Assembly: GCA_916048055.1 (NCBI GenBank) | Contig: CAJZHL010000004.1 | Coordinates: forward strand, 1 to 64,000 | DNA from: Pedinophyceae sp. YPF-701 | Lineage: Eukaryota > Chlorophyta > Pedinophyceae | Reading direction: 5' to 3' | DNA: 64,000 nucleotides | In this document: positions 1-11,100 of the stretch, piece by piece | Layout: the number at the start of each line of letters is the position of its first letter | Numbering within the stretch: the first letter of the stretch is position 1 | Made by a program: the position numbers and the translations under genes | The notes under the pieces: generated by a model | What the model was told of the DNA's origin: nothing | Database searches by the model: none | Seen by the model: only the letters and a program-made list of their open reading frames with translations

Positions 1-963
1 TGGGGTCGCTGGAGGTGCTGAACGTGAGCGATTGCAAGCAGCTGGCGGCGGAGGGGTGGCTGCCGGCGTCGAGCTGCGGGAGCGTGAAGAAGCTGGATGC
101 TTCGTTCTCCTCGCTGGCGAGGGTGCCGGAGGGGATGGCGTCGCTGGAGGTGCTCGACGTGAGCAGGTGCAAGCAGCTGGCGGAGGGGTGGCTGCCGGCG
201 TCGAGCTGCGGGAGCGTGAAGAAGCTGTGTGCTGCGCGCTCGTCGCTGGCGAGGGTGCCGGAGGGGATGGGGTCGCTGAAGGTGCTGAACGTGAGCTGGT
301 GCTCGCGGCTGGCGGAGGAGGGTGGCTGCGGCGTCGAGGCTGTGGGAACGTGAAGAAGCTGGATGCTCGGGACTCGTCGCTGGCGAGGCTACCGGAGGAT
401 GGGGTCGCTGGAGGAGGTCGACGTTAGCTGGTGCTCGCGGCTGGCGGAGGGTGGCTGCGGCGTCGGCGGCGGGCGTGAAGAAGCTGGACGCTCGACACTC
501 TACGCTGGCGAGGGTGCCGGAGGGGATGGGGTCGCTGGAGGAGCTCGACGTGGTTGGCTGCGAGCAGCTGGCGGAGGAGGGGTGGCTGCCGGCGTCGAGC
601 TGCGGGAGCGTGAAGAAGCTGTATGCTGGGGAGTCCTCACTGAAGAGGCTGCCGGAGGGGATGGGGTCGCTGGAGGAGCTCGACGTGAGCGCATGCGAGC
701 GGCTGGCGGCGGAGGGGTGGCTGCCGGCGTCGAGCTGCGGGAGCGTGAAGAAGCTGGACGCCGGAAGCTCGTCGCTGGCGAGGGTGCCGGAGGGGATGGG
801 GTCGCTGAAGGAGCTGATCGTGGGTGGCTGCGAGCAGCTGGCGGAGGAGGGGTGGCTGCCGGCGTCGAGCTGCGGGAGGCTGCGGGAACTGCACGCCACG
901 GACTCGCAGCTGCAGAGGCTGCCGGAGGAGCAGATGCGGTCCCTGACATCTCTATCACGTTGA
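1..963 (+). pseudogene. LRR protein, unit 1 (5'-truncated by window, frameshifted)
   Basis: This is the 3' part of the first LRR unit. Each repeat reads roughly LARVPEGMGSLEELDV, then a Cys-containing segment, then GWLPASSCGSVKKLDA, about 26 residues in all, which is a plant-like or ribonuclease-inhibitor-like intracellular LRR. The frame starting at position 3 is open to about 325. The LRR register then jumps frame near 325, 396 and 455 before running in one frame to the stop at 961-963. The jumps coincide with shortened G-runs: CGGAGGATGG at about 391 instead of CGGAGGGGATGG, and GAGGGTGG instead of GAGGGGTGG. About eight repeats are present. It is either a decaying copy or a consensus with homopolymer errors. 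No signal peptide or membrane segment is visible in the part seen. Confidence 0.6.
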
Positions 964-1896
964 GCGATCAGTGTGAGCGCACGTACGAATGTGGACTCCC
1001 GGGAGGACGATGCGATGGGTCACTGCCGGCGCCCGCCTCGTACAGCCCTCAGCGGTAACGTCATGAGGCCACAACAGGCTGCAAGACAGTCGTCTTGAAC
1101 GTAGCTTGCACGCCGCCGACGGTGCGCGTTGACGCCGCGATGGCCCTGGAGTCGGCGTCGGCACGTCGCCCTGCTGGATGTCGCACTCATGGAGTCGCAC
1201 CTTGCAAACAGTGCAGCCGTGTCCGTGTAACTCTGCGAGCGTGTAGAAGTGCGACTCGTCACGCGCTGGATGACGGCCCTGGAGCTCGGGCCGGCGGGAA
1301 GCGCCTGCCATGTGCGTCGCGGTGCGTCTTCAATGGCCGTGGTCCGTCAGCGGCCGAGTTGTACCCTCATAGAGGAGGTGTTAGTGCGCACTCCCCCAAC
1401 CGTCCCGGGCGGTACCATGCGACCGCGCCCGCCTCGCACAAGCTCAGTGTGGCTGGCTCGCGATCGGCCGCACATCGGCATCGCGCCGGGACGACAGCAG
1501 GCCGTGCAACTGCTTGTAGCAGGTGAGACGCGGGGCGGTGCTCGCGGAACGCGCTGGCGGTGGCTGGTGCTGATCGCACGGGCGTGGCGGAGGTGTGCGC
1601 TGTCTCGCGGGCTGCCGTGCGAGTCGCATGGAGCGCCCAACGCGGTGCATGCGACGTGCGTGTCTGGCGCTGGAGGGAGCTCGGCCGTGAGGCTGCGTTG
1701 CGGGAGACCCTTGCTCGGCTGTCGCGATGTCACATGACAGGAGCTAGGCGTCATGCCGAGGTCGGCTGCATGCGCGCGCCGGGCGGCTCTCACAGCTCCC
1801 GCTACCTCACCTCCTGGAATCGCTCGTTGGCACCCGCAGGATCCATCTACGACCCCTGGCGGCGGCGAGGCATCACGGGCACGATCTCTGCAGTCG
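964..1896 (+). repeat. Conserved inter-unit spacer, copy 1
   Basis: This spacer follows the LRR stop and is nearly identical to 3101-4010 and 5179-6124; a truncated copy lies at 7557-7700. It includes a block ending GTAGCAG followed by GTGAGACG (near 1521), which looks like a splice donor, and a CTCTGCAG acceptor-like site just before the ATG at 1897. The same pair is kept in the other copies, although unit 4 has CTCAGCAG. I infer a 5'-UTR intron of roughly 370 nt. An ORF at 1416-1737 is kept in copy 2 but stopped early by TGA in copy 3, so I do not call it a gene. Confidence 0.6.
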
Positions 1897-3100
1897 ATGG
1901 AGCTGCGAAGCGGCCGCTGTGTGGTCGGGCCGCGGCCCTCGCAGCGCCCACGCGCCGGTGGCGAGGATGCGCCCACATTCGCCCTGATGGACCTGTCGTT
2001 CGGGCAGCACGGCGGCGCGCTGGCGGAGGTGATCCGCCTCCTGCCGAAGCGGGCGCGCATCAAGCTCGCGGCTGCGTCGTCGGGCGCGATGGCGAGCGTG
2101 CTGGAGAGCTGCGGGGGGGCTCGGTGGACCGCGCACACAAGGGAGGTGGGCAGGACGGTGGCGGGGAAGGTGGAGGGGCGCGTGTACGCGGGGGCGAGAT
2201 CGGTGGTGGGGCGGGCGAGCGACGACGGGCGGTGGCGGGTGTATCGGCGCGCGGGTGCGGACCCCGACAGTGTGGCGGCGATCGTGGAGATTAAGCCTAT
2301 CAACTCGCATCAGGAAGAGGGGCGTGTGGCGAAGGCGCGTCGGCTGGTGATCACGGAGGAGATGACGGGGTTGGAGGGCGTCAGGGCGCCGAGGTGGTAC
2401 TTTGTCAGAGCGTCGTGGTATCTGTTTGACATCGGCGAGGAGTGGGGGGGGGACTGGCTGCCTGCAAGCGTCGCGGTGCGGTTAAAGGAGCTGGACGTGG
2501 AGGGGCAAGGTCTGCGGAGGCTGCCGGGGGGGATGGGGTCGCTGGAGAAGCTGAACGTGAGACTCTGCAAGCAGCTGGAGGGGGAGGGGTGGCTGCCGGC
2601 GTCGAGCTGCGGGAGCGTGAAGAAGCTGGATGCTGCGTACTCGTCATTGGCGAGGCTGCCGGAGGGGATGGCGTCGCTGGAGGCGCTGGACGTGAATTGG
2701 TGCAAGCAGCTGGCGGGGGACAATTGGCTGCCGGTGTCGAGCTGCGGGAGCGTGAAGAAGCTGGTTGCTAGTGGCTCGTCGCTGGCGAGGGTGCCGGAGG
2801 GGATGGGGTCGCTGGAGGTGCTCGACGTGAGCGGGTGCTCGCAGCTGGCGGGGGAGGGGTGGCTGCGGCGTCGGCGGCGGGAGCGTGAAGAGGCTGTATG
2901 CGTGGGAGTCCCCACTGAAGAGGCTGCCGGAGGGGATGGGGTCGCTGGAGGAGCTGAGTGTACTTCGCTGCAGGCGGTTGGCTGCGGGCTGGCTACCGGC
3001 GTCGAGCTGCGGGAGGCTGCGTTATCTGTTGGGCACGGTCTCGCAGCTGAAGATGCTGCCGAAGCAGCAGATGCGGTCCCTGAGATCTCTGTTACGTTGA
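1897..3100 (+). CDS. F-box-like/LRR protein, unit 2 (one frameshift near 2,870)
   Basis: This is the best-preserved unit. The chosen ATG at 1897 begins the block MELRSGRC, which is conserved in units 2-4; an upstream in-frame ATG at 1753 is also kept, so the N-terminus is uncertain. Residues 30-75 contain a hydrophobic helical segment (ALMDL, then VIRLLP, then LAAASSGAMASVLESC) that looks like a degenerate F-box. About 110 residues of unit-specific sequence follow, then about six LRRs starting near 2,480. The frame holds to about 2,865, where GCTGCGGCG replaces GCTGCCGGCG. The last two repeats and the stop at 3098-3100 lie in another frame. The fold suggests an intracellular protein-protein interaction or substrate-receptor role. 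The family is not recognised by name. Confidence 0.55.
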
Positions 3101-4010
3101 GCGATCAGTGTGAGCGCACGTACGAACGTCGACTCTGAGGCCACAACAGGCTGCAAGACAGTCGTCGTTGCACCTAGCTCGCACGCCGCCGACGGTGCGT
3201 GTGTTGACGCCGCGGTGACCCTGGGGTCGGCGTCGGCACCTCGCCCTGCTGTCGCACTCATGGAGTCGCACCCTGCAAACAGTGCAGCCGTGTCCGTGTA
3301 ACACTGCGAGCGTGTGGCGCACATCTGCGCGTGTAGAAGTGCGACTCGTCACGCGTTGGATGATGATGACCCTGGAGCTCAGGCCGGCGGGAAGCGCCTG
3401 CCATGTGCGTCGCGGTGCGTCTTCGATGCCCGTGGTCCGTCCGCTTGGCCGGGTTGTACCCGTTGTCCCCTCGTGGAGGTGTGCAGCGCACACTGTGCGC
3501 ACCCCCCCAACCGTCCCGGGCGGCAGCATGCGACCGCGCCCGCCTCGCACAAGCTCAGTGTGGCTGGCTCGCGACCGGCCGCACATCGGCATCGCGCCGG
3601 GACGACAGCAGGCCGTGCAACTGCTCGTAGCAGGTGAGACGCTGGGCGGTGGTCGCGGGACGCGCTGGCGGTGGCTGGTGCTGATCGCACGGGCGTGGCG
3701 GAGGTGTGAGCTGTCTCGCGGGCTGCCGTGCGAGTCGCATGGAGCGCCCAACGCGGTGCGCACCGCGTGCGTGTCTGGCGCTGGAGGGAGCTCGGCCGTG
3801 AGGCTGCGTTGCGGGGGACCCTTGCTCGGCTGTCACGATGTCGTATGACAGGCACTAGGTGTCATGCGGAGCCCGGCTGCATGCGCGCGCCGGGCGGCTC
3901 TCACAGCTCCCGCTACCTCACCTCCTGGAATCTCTCTCGTTGGCACCCGCAGAATCCATATACGGCGTCCTGGCGACGGCGAGGCATCACGGGCACGATC
4001 TCTGCAGTCG

Positions 4011-5178
4011 ATGGAGCTGCGGAGCGGCCGCTGCGTGGGCGGGCCGCGGCCCTCGCAGCGCCCACGCGCCGGTGACGATGACGCACCCACATTCGCCCTG
4101 ATGGACCTGTCGTTCGGGCCGGGCGGCGGTCCGCTGGGAGACATCATCCGCCTGCTGCCCGAGAAGTCGCGCATCAAGCTCGCGGCTGCGTCGTCGGGCG
4201 CGATGGCGAGCGTGCTGGAGAGCTGCGGGGGGGCTCGATGGATTGCACACAAAAGGGGGGTGGGCAGGGCGGTGGCGGGGAAGGTGGAGGGGCGCGTGTA
4301 CGCGGGTGCGGGATCGCTGGTGGGGCGGGCGAGCGACGACGCGCGGTGGTGGGTGTACCGGCGCGCGGGTGCGGACCCCGACAGTGTGGCGGCGATCGTG
4401 CGGCTGGAGGCCAGGGAGGCGGACCAGGGAGAGGGGCCTGTGGCGGACGCGGGTCGGCTGGTGATCACGGAGGAGATGACGGGGCTGGAGGTCGTCAGGG
4501 CTGAGAGGTGGGACTTTGACATTGGTCGGGAGTGGGGGGGGGACTGGCTGCCTGCAGGCGTCGCGGCGCGGTTGAAGAAGCTGGAGGTGTGGGGGCAAGG
4601 TCTGCGGAGGCTGCCGGAGGGGATGGGGTCGGTGGAGGTGCTCGACGTGGGTGGCTGCGAGCAGCTGGAGGAGGGTGGCTGCCGGCGTCGGCGGCGGAGC
4701 GTGAAAGCTGAACGCTATGTTCTCATCGCTGGCGAGGCTGCCGGAGGATGGGGTCGCTGGAGGAGCTGATCGTGAGCGATTGCAAGCAGCTGGCGGAGGG
4801 TGGCTGCCGGCGTCGAGCTGCGGGAGCGTGAAGAAGCTGTATGCTGCGCGCTCGTCGCTGGCGAGGGTGCCGGAGGGGATGGGGTCGCTGGAGGAGCTTG
4901 TCGTGCGCGGCTGCGAGCAGCTGGCGACGGAGGGCTGGCTGCCGGCGTCGAGCGGCGGGAGCGTGAAGAAGCTGGTTGCTGCGGAGTCGTCGCTGGCGAG
5001 GGTGCCGGAGGGGATGGGGTCGCTCGAGGAGCTCGACGTGCGTTGCTGCGCGCGATTGGCTGCGGGCTGGCTGCCGGCGTCGAGCTGCGGGACACTGCAG
5101 AAGCTGCACGCCACGGTCTCGCAGCTGCAGAGGCTGCCGGAGGAGCAGATGCGGTCCCTGACATCTCTGTTACGTTGA
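4011..5178 (+). pseudogene. F-box-like/LRR protein, unit 3 (frameshifted)
   Basis: Same architecture as unit 2: ATG at 4011 (alternative upstream ATG 3864), F-box-like helix block with VLESC, a linker with the VITEEMTGLE motif, and LRRs from about 4,560. The LRR register changes frame near 4,712 (a two-base loss in the GTGAAGAAG segment), near 4,741 (CGGAGGATGG, G-run shortened) and near 4,798 (GAGGGTGG), then stays open to the stop at 5176-5178. Without correction the protein would end at 4769, after about 253 residues and only two or three repeats. Its spacer and 5' region closely match units 2 and 4. Confidence 0.55.
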
Positions 5179-6124
5179 GCAATCAATGTGAGCGCACGTA
5201 CGAATGTGGACTCCCGGGAGGACGATGCGATGGATCACTGCCGGCGCCCGCCTCGCTCAGCCCTCTGAGACTCAGCAGTGACATCGTCAGGCCACAACAG
5301 GCTGCAAGACAGTCGTCTTGAACGTAGCTTGCACGCCGCCGACGGTGCGCGTTGACGCCGCGATGGCCCCGGAGTCGGCGGTGTCACCGTGCCCTGCTGG
5401 ATGTCGCACTCATGGAGTCGCACCCTGCAAACAGTGCAGCCGTGTCAGGGTAACACTCTACGTGTAGAAGTGCGACTCGTCACGCGTTGGATGATGACGG
5501 CCCTGGAGCTCAGGCCGGCGGGAAGCGCCTGCCATGTGCGTCGCGGTGCGTCTTCGACGCCGTGGTCTGTCAGCGGTCGAGTTGTACCCGTTGTCCCCTC
5601 ATAGAGGTGTGCGCACTCCCCCACCCGTCCCGGGCGGCAGCATGCGACCGCGCCCGCCTCGCACAAGCTCAGTGTGACTGGCTCGCGACCGGCCGCACAT
5701 CGGCATCGCGCCGGGACGACAGCGGGCCGTGCAACTGCTTGTAGCAGGTGAGACGCGGGGCGGTGGTCTCGGAACGCGCTGGCGGTGGCTGGTGCTGATC
5801 GCACGGGCGTGGCGGAGGTGTGCGCTGTCTCGCGGGCTGCCGTGCGAGTCGCATGGAGCGCCCAACGCGGTGCGCACCGCGTGCGTCTCTGGCGCTGGAG
5901 GGAGCTCGGCCGTGAGGCTGCGTTGCGGGAGACCCTTGCTCGGCTGTCACGATGTCACATGACAGGCACTGGGCGTCATGCCGAGCCCGGCTGCATGCGC
6001 GCGCCGGGCGGCTCTCACAGCTCCCGCTACCTCACCTCCTGGAATCTCTCTCGTTGGCACCCGCAGGACCCATATACGGCGTCCTGGCGACGGCGAGGCA
6101 TCACGGGCACGATCTCAGCAGTCG

Positions 6125-7556
6125 ATGGAGCTGCGAAGCGGCCGCTGCGCGGGCGGGCCGCGGCCCTCGCAGCGCCCACGCGCCGGTGGCGAGGATGCGC
6201 CCACATTCGCTCTGATGGACCTGTCGTTCGGGCAGCACGGCGGCGCGCTGGCGGAGGTCATTCGCCTGCTACCCAGGGGGTCGCGCATCAGGCTCGCGGC
6301 TGCGTCGTCGGGCGCGATGGCGAGCGTGCTGGAGAGCTGCGGGGGGGCTCGATGGACGGCACGTGCACGCACAAGGGAGGTGGGCAGGGCGGTGGCGGGG
6401 AAGGTGGAGGGGCGCGTGTACGCGGGGGCGAGATCGGTGGTGGGGCGGACGAGCGACGACGGGCGGTGGTGGGTGTACCGGCGCGCGGGTGCGGACCCTG
6501 ACAGTGTGGCGGCGATTGTCGGGCTGGAGGCCAGGGGGTCGGACCAGGGAGAGGGGCCTGTGGCGAACGCGGGTCGGCTGGTGATCACGGAGGAGATGAC
6601 GGGGCTGGAGGTCGTCCGGGCGTCGCGGCATCATTTTGACATCGCTGAGGAGTGGGGGGGGGACTGGCTGCCTGCAGGCGTCGCGGCGCGGTTGAAGGAG
6701 CTAGTGGTGTGGGGGCAAGGTCTGCGGAGGCTGCCGGAGGGGATGGGGTCGCTGGAGATGCTCGACGTGAGCAAATGCAAGCAGCTGGCGGAGGACGGGT
6801 GGCTGCCGGCGTCGAGCGGCGGGAGCGTGAAGAAGCTGGATGCTTATGACTCGTCGCTGGCGAGGGTGCCGGAGGGATGGGGTCGCTGGAGGAGCTCGAC
6901 GTGGTGGTGCGAAGCTGGCGGCGGAGGGTGGCTGCCGGCGTCGAGCGGCGAAGGCGCTGTGCACTCGTCGCTGGCGAGGGTGCCGGAGGGATGGGGTCGC
7001 TGGAGGAGCTGAGCGTGAGCTGGTGCAAGCAGCTGGCGGAGGGGTGGCTGCGGCGTCGGCGGCGGGGCGTGAAAAGCTGGACGCTGCGCGCTCGTCGCTG
7101 GCGAGGGTGCCGGAGGGGATGGGGTCGCTGGAGGAGCTGAACGTGAGCGCATGCAAGCGGCTGGCGGCGGAGGGGTGGCTGCCGGCGTCGAGCGGCGGGA
7201 GCGTGAGGAAGCTGGTTGTTGTGTTCTCATCGCTGGCGAGGGTGCCGGAGGGGATGGGGTCGCTGGAGGTGCTCGACGTGAGCGCATGCGAGCGGCTGGC
7301 GGCGGAGGGGTGGCTGCCGGCGTCGAGCTGCGGCAGCGTGAAGAAGCTGGTTGCCGGAAGCTCATCGCTGGCGAGGGTGCCGGAGGGGATGGGGTCGCTG
7401 GAGGTGCTCGACGTGGGTGGCTGCGAGCAGCTGACGGAGGAGGGTTGGCTGCCGGCGTCGAGCTGCGGGAGACTGCAGAAGCTGCACGCCACGGTCTCGC
7501 AGCTGCAGATGCTGCCGGAGGAGCAGATGCGGTCCCTGACATCTCTATTACGTTGA
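6125..7556 (+). pseudogene. F-box-like/LRR protein, unit 4 (multiple frameshifts)
   Basis: ATG at 6125 (alternative 5978) opens the conserved MELRSGRC block, followed by the F-box-like segment and linker as in units 2 and 3. LRRs begin near 6,680. At about 6,870 and 6,985 the standard CGGAGGGGATGG is CGGAGGGATGG, one G shorter. Another shift lies near 7,045 at the GCTGCGGCGTCGGCGG variant. From there six repeats run in one frame to the stop at 7554-7556. It is the longest unit, with about ten repeats. The mutation pattern matches units 1 and 3, so either shared conversion tracts or systematic homopolymer errors explain it. Confidence 0.55.
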
Positions 7557-7700
7557 GCAATCAGTGTGAGCGCACGTACGAATGTGGACTCCCGGGAGGA
7601 CGATGCGATGGGTCACTGCCGGCAGCAGCCTTGCATGACCTTCAGCGGTGCCGACGTGAGGCCACAATCGTCTTGAACGTAGCTTGCACACCGCCGACAG

Positions 7701-8142
7701 GTGAACCCGATGTTGACGCGATCCTCCGGGCCGCCGGAAACGTCGCGCCATCTCCGGCGACCGGTCAGGAAGGCCTCGTGACACACCTCCGGGGCCAAAA
7801 AGCAGCCCGACTGAGCCGCGGCGCACCCGACCAGTCCTCAATCGCCCCCGCGCGCGCGTGGCTGTGTCAAGTATGCCCTCGTTGCCAGGGGTCCGGTGTT
7901 CAGACGGTCCAGAGCGCCTTGCGCCCTCTTCGCACAGCTCTCTCCCTTGCTGTGATCGCTCTCAGCGAACAGCCCTGACGCGTCGGCGGCCCGACAAGAG
8001 CCGTGACGGGGCCCGCTCACGCGCTTCGGAATCATCGGAGCCGTACGCACCGTGCATTTAGCGGGTCACTCGCGCGCGCGGGCGAGCACGCGGCAAGCGC
8101 GCTGCGCAGCACATGTCCGCGTGACCGGGCGGTCGTGGCGCC
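7701..8142. other. Intergenic, no gene seen
   Basis: This stretch separates the LRR array from the coiled-coil gene. The array spacer fades out by about 7,700. Open frames here lack codon bias or recognisable domains. It presumably holds the promoter of the gene starting at 8143. Confidence 0.5.
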
Positions 8143-11100
8143 ATGAGTGCGCAGAGTGGCGACGATGAGCCGGACGTCATCGCTGTCGCGGATCCAGAGG
8201 AAGGTGCGTGCTCGAATCTGCGGCCTTTCGGGAGCGCTGAGCCGCGTGCAAAGGGCATGAAGTGCCTTGGGCTCTTTCCCGCGTCACCACGGGACGGGAC
8301 GTGGTCCACGAGCGACACTCACAGCATGAGGCGTTTATACCACACGATGACTCGCAACAGCGCTGGTAGGAAGGGTGGAGCGGTGCTCGAGGTGGCCACG
8401 AGACGGGCCGAGAGTCGCAGCTGCCTTGACTGCCGCGCATTCAACGCCTGGGCGCCCTGGGTCGCGTTGCGCAGAGGAGGTCGAAGTGGGAGCGGACTAC
8501 TTCGATCCGGTGGAGCGGGCGAAGGCTCTGGCGATGCAGCCGCGTCCCGTGGAGTCGGTAGAGGTACAGCGCAACACAGCATCCGTCGACAACGCCCGCG
8601 CGCCTGCGACGCTCGCAAGCCGCAGTCCACGTGGCGCCTGTCCTGCGCATGCACAGTCTCGGGCTGCGCCGCCGGGTGGCAGCGTCCGACAGGTTCGCTC
8701 TCCATCAGCGCCCACAATCCATCTGCGCCCCGTCTTTGCGCTTTCACGCCACCGCAGGTCACGCCTTCGTTCAAACGCCCGCCGGTAGACGCCGACGACG
8801 ATCCGGACGGTGAGGCTAGCCCGCGGGCCACGTTCCTCGAGGGCGGCGCCGACGCCCCAGGCGACGGTGCTGTCATTCCAGAACCTGACCCAGACTTCAC
8901 GCCCGGCGCCCCGAGCCCGCGGCGGTTGAGCCGCCGTGCCTCGGCGCAGTCGGCGCAGCTTCCCAAGGTCGACGAGGGCGTCCGGGAGGGGGAGTCAGCC
9001 GCGGAGCCCCCCGGGGGGGAGTCCCCAAAAGTAGAACACGATGGAGGCCAGGAGGCGCCTGACGCCGCTCGCGGCCGGGCCGACGACGCCGCCACCGCCG
9101 TGACTGACGACGAGGCGCAGCGTCTGGCGACTCTCGCTCTCGATGACAGGCCGCAGAGCGCGGCGGCTGCGCCCCTCCAGGCCGCGACGTCTGCGCCGCC
9201 GTCAGAGGGCGGGCGCTCGCTCGCCCGCCCGGGGTCGGCCTCGCGGAGGAAGTGGGACCTGCCGGCCGAGAGCGAGGTCGCGTCCGTGCGGGGCAGCGTC
9301 GAGCGGGGGCTCACGGGGAGCGGGGGGGGTGTCCGCCCGCTGTCAGCGGCGCAGGCCGAGTCCGTCGGGCGGCCGCCGTCGCACCCGCAGAGCACGGGAC
9401 CGAGCCGGCAGTCTTCGCGGCACCGCGTCGCCGCCAGCGAGGGCGAGTGGGCACCGTACAGCGGCGTCGCGCCGCGCCGCATGATGTGGCAGCGCCCTGA
9501 CGTGGCAAGCCCTGCCGCCGCGCCCTCACTCGACGGAGCATCGCCGCGGTGGCCGAGCCTGGCCCCCGGGGAGGCGATGCCGGCGCCGGACTCGCGCCCG
9601 CGGACCCCCGGCACGCCTGCGTCAGGGCAGGGACACCCCCCCCAGGCAGCACTTCTCGTGCCGATGCCGCAGAACGCGGCCGAGCGCCGGCCGCACACCG
9701 CGAACAAGGTCCGGGAGCGCATCTTGCTCGCGTCGCAGCGCGAGGCGAACCTCAGGATGGAGTCGGAGCTTGCTGCGTTTGACTTGGAGGTGGCGCGGCA
9801 CGAGAGGCAGGAGGCACTGGCGAAGGTGCGGCCGCCCGGACGCCGCGCACGTGCTTGCGGAGCGGCGACGCCCCTGCGCAGCAGCACCGCGCCGTTCCGT
9901 CGAGGCCCTCAACAACACCTCCTCACCGTTTGTTTTGTCCGTCCCGCGACGTTGTGCAGCTCGAGAGGACGCGCGAGCGGCTGCGCAAGGTCGAGGCCGA
10001 CGCGGCGGCGCTCCGCACGGAGGTGGAGAGGGAGCGCGCGAACCCGCTGAACGCGCGGCTGAACGAGGTGGAGTCGGCGCTGCACGCGGAGCGCGAAAGA
10101 AACGCGGACCTGTCGCTGCGCGTGGAGGACCTCGAGGCCCGCCTGCGCGACAGCGAGGAGCGGCGCGTCGCGGCGGAGGCGCAGCTGCGCGAGGACCGCG
10201 CGGCCGCCGCGGGCGAGGCGCGGGCGCGTGCGGCGGCCGGGGGGGGTCAGGGCGGTGCGGGGGGGGCGTCGCAGCAGGCGAGCGTGCCGACGGAGGCCCT
10301 GCGGCACTTGCAGCAGCAGGTTGCGGAGCTGCGGGGGGCGCTGGGCCAGGCCGAGGCGGCCGGGAGGTTGCTTGCGCGGGAGGGCGTGCAGCCGGGGGGG
10401 GCCGAGGAGGTGCGCGCGAAGGAGGCGGATCGCCGTGCGGCGGTCGTGGACAGACGGATGCGCGCGATCGAGGCGGCGGTGCGGAGCATGGGGCTGCTCG
10501 CGGGGGGGCTCGGGGGCGGGGGCTCCAAGGGGCGCCGCAGCCCGCACGTGGCGTGGGACGGTCGCGGGCGGCTAGGGCTGACGCAGAGCGCGGTCGGCGA
10601 CGGGGACGACGAGGGCGACGGCTGGGCGGAAGGGCCGGAGGACGTCGACGACGCGCCGCCTCGTGGCTGGGGGGGGAGTATTGGACAACATCCCGGGGGA
10701 CTCAATGCGTCCTACGGGGCTGCGTCAGGCAGCCGTCCGCGGTCGCAGCGGCACAGCAGGTCGCCCGGCGGACGGCACAATCGCAGTCAGGCCGCGCCGA
10801 GCGCGGCGCGCGCGACGCCCGGCGAGTTCATCGACACGGGGTCTCGCGGGGCCTCCCTCAACGCGTCGCTGCGGCAGGGCCGCGGCGCGGCGCCGGCGCG
10901 CACCGTGGAGGACGCCGGTATTCCGGGCTACCTGTTCCACCCGGAGCTCGGCCTGATTCCGGAATCCTCGCTCGAGGCACAGCAGATGGCGCAACAGCAG
11001 TTTGCAGCGGCGCACACTCAGGCGCCGCGGCGTACCTCGCGGCGAGAACACGAGCAGCCCAGCGCGAGCGGGTTCCACAATGAGCCGCAGCACCGCCCGC

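Larger units (their letters stand above)
1..7700 (+). repeat. Tandem array of LRR gene units (2.1-2.4 kb period)
   Basis: Four head-to-tail units share an N-terminal module, a run of about 26-residue LRRs and a downstream spacer. The unit boundary, starting at the stop codon and followed by a conserved block reading GTGAGCGCACGTACGAA, recurs near 960, 3098, 5176 and 7555, giving periods of about 2138, 2078 and 2379 bp. The first unit lacks its 5' part because of the window edge. After the fourth unit the spacer is recognisable only to about 7,700, where similarity stops, so this is the right edge of the array. High identity, including in the non-coding spacer, points to recent unequal crossing-over or gene conversion. 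Confidence 0.9.

Noticed and set aside
500-958. Pro/Ala/Ser-rich antisense repeat ORFs over the LRR units
   Set aside because: These are the reverse complement of G-rich LRR codons and occur wherever LRRs occur. No start or promoter context.
1416-1737. Conserved ORF inside the LRR spacer (copies 1 and 2)
   Set aside because: The third copy has an early TGA after about eleven codons and the start context is not special. Conservation is explained by the recent duplication of the spacer.
320-7060. Programmed ribosomal frameshifting in the LRR genes
   Set aside because: The shift sites need changes in different directions and number per gene, and no slippery heptamer with a consistent downstream structure is evident. 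Slippage or sequence error is simpler.
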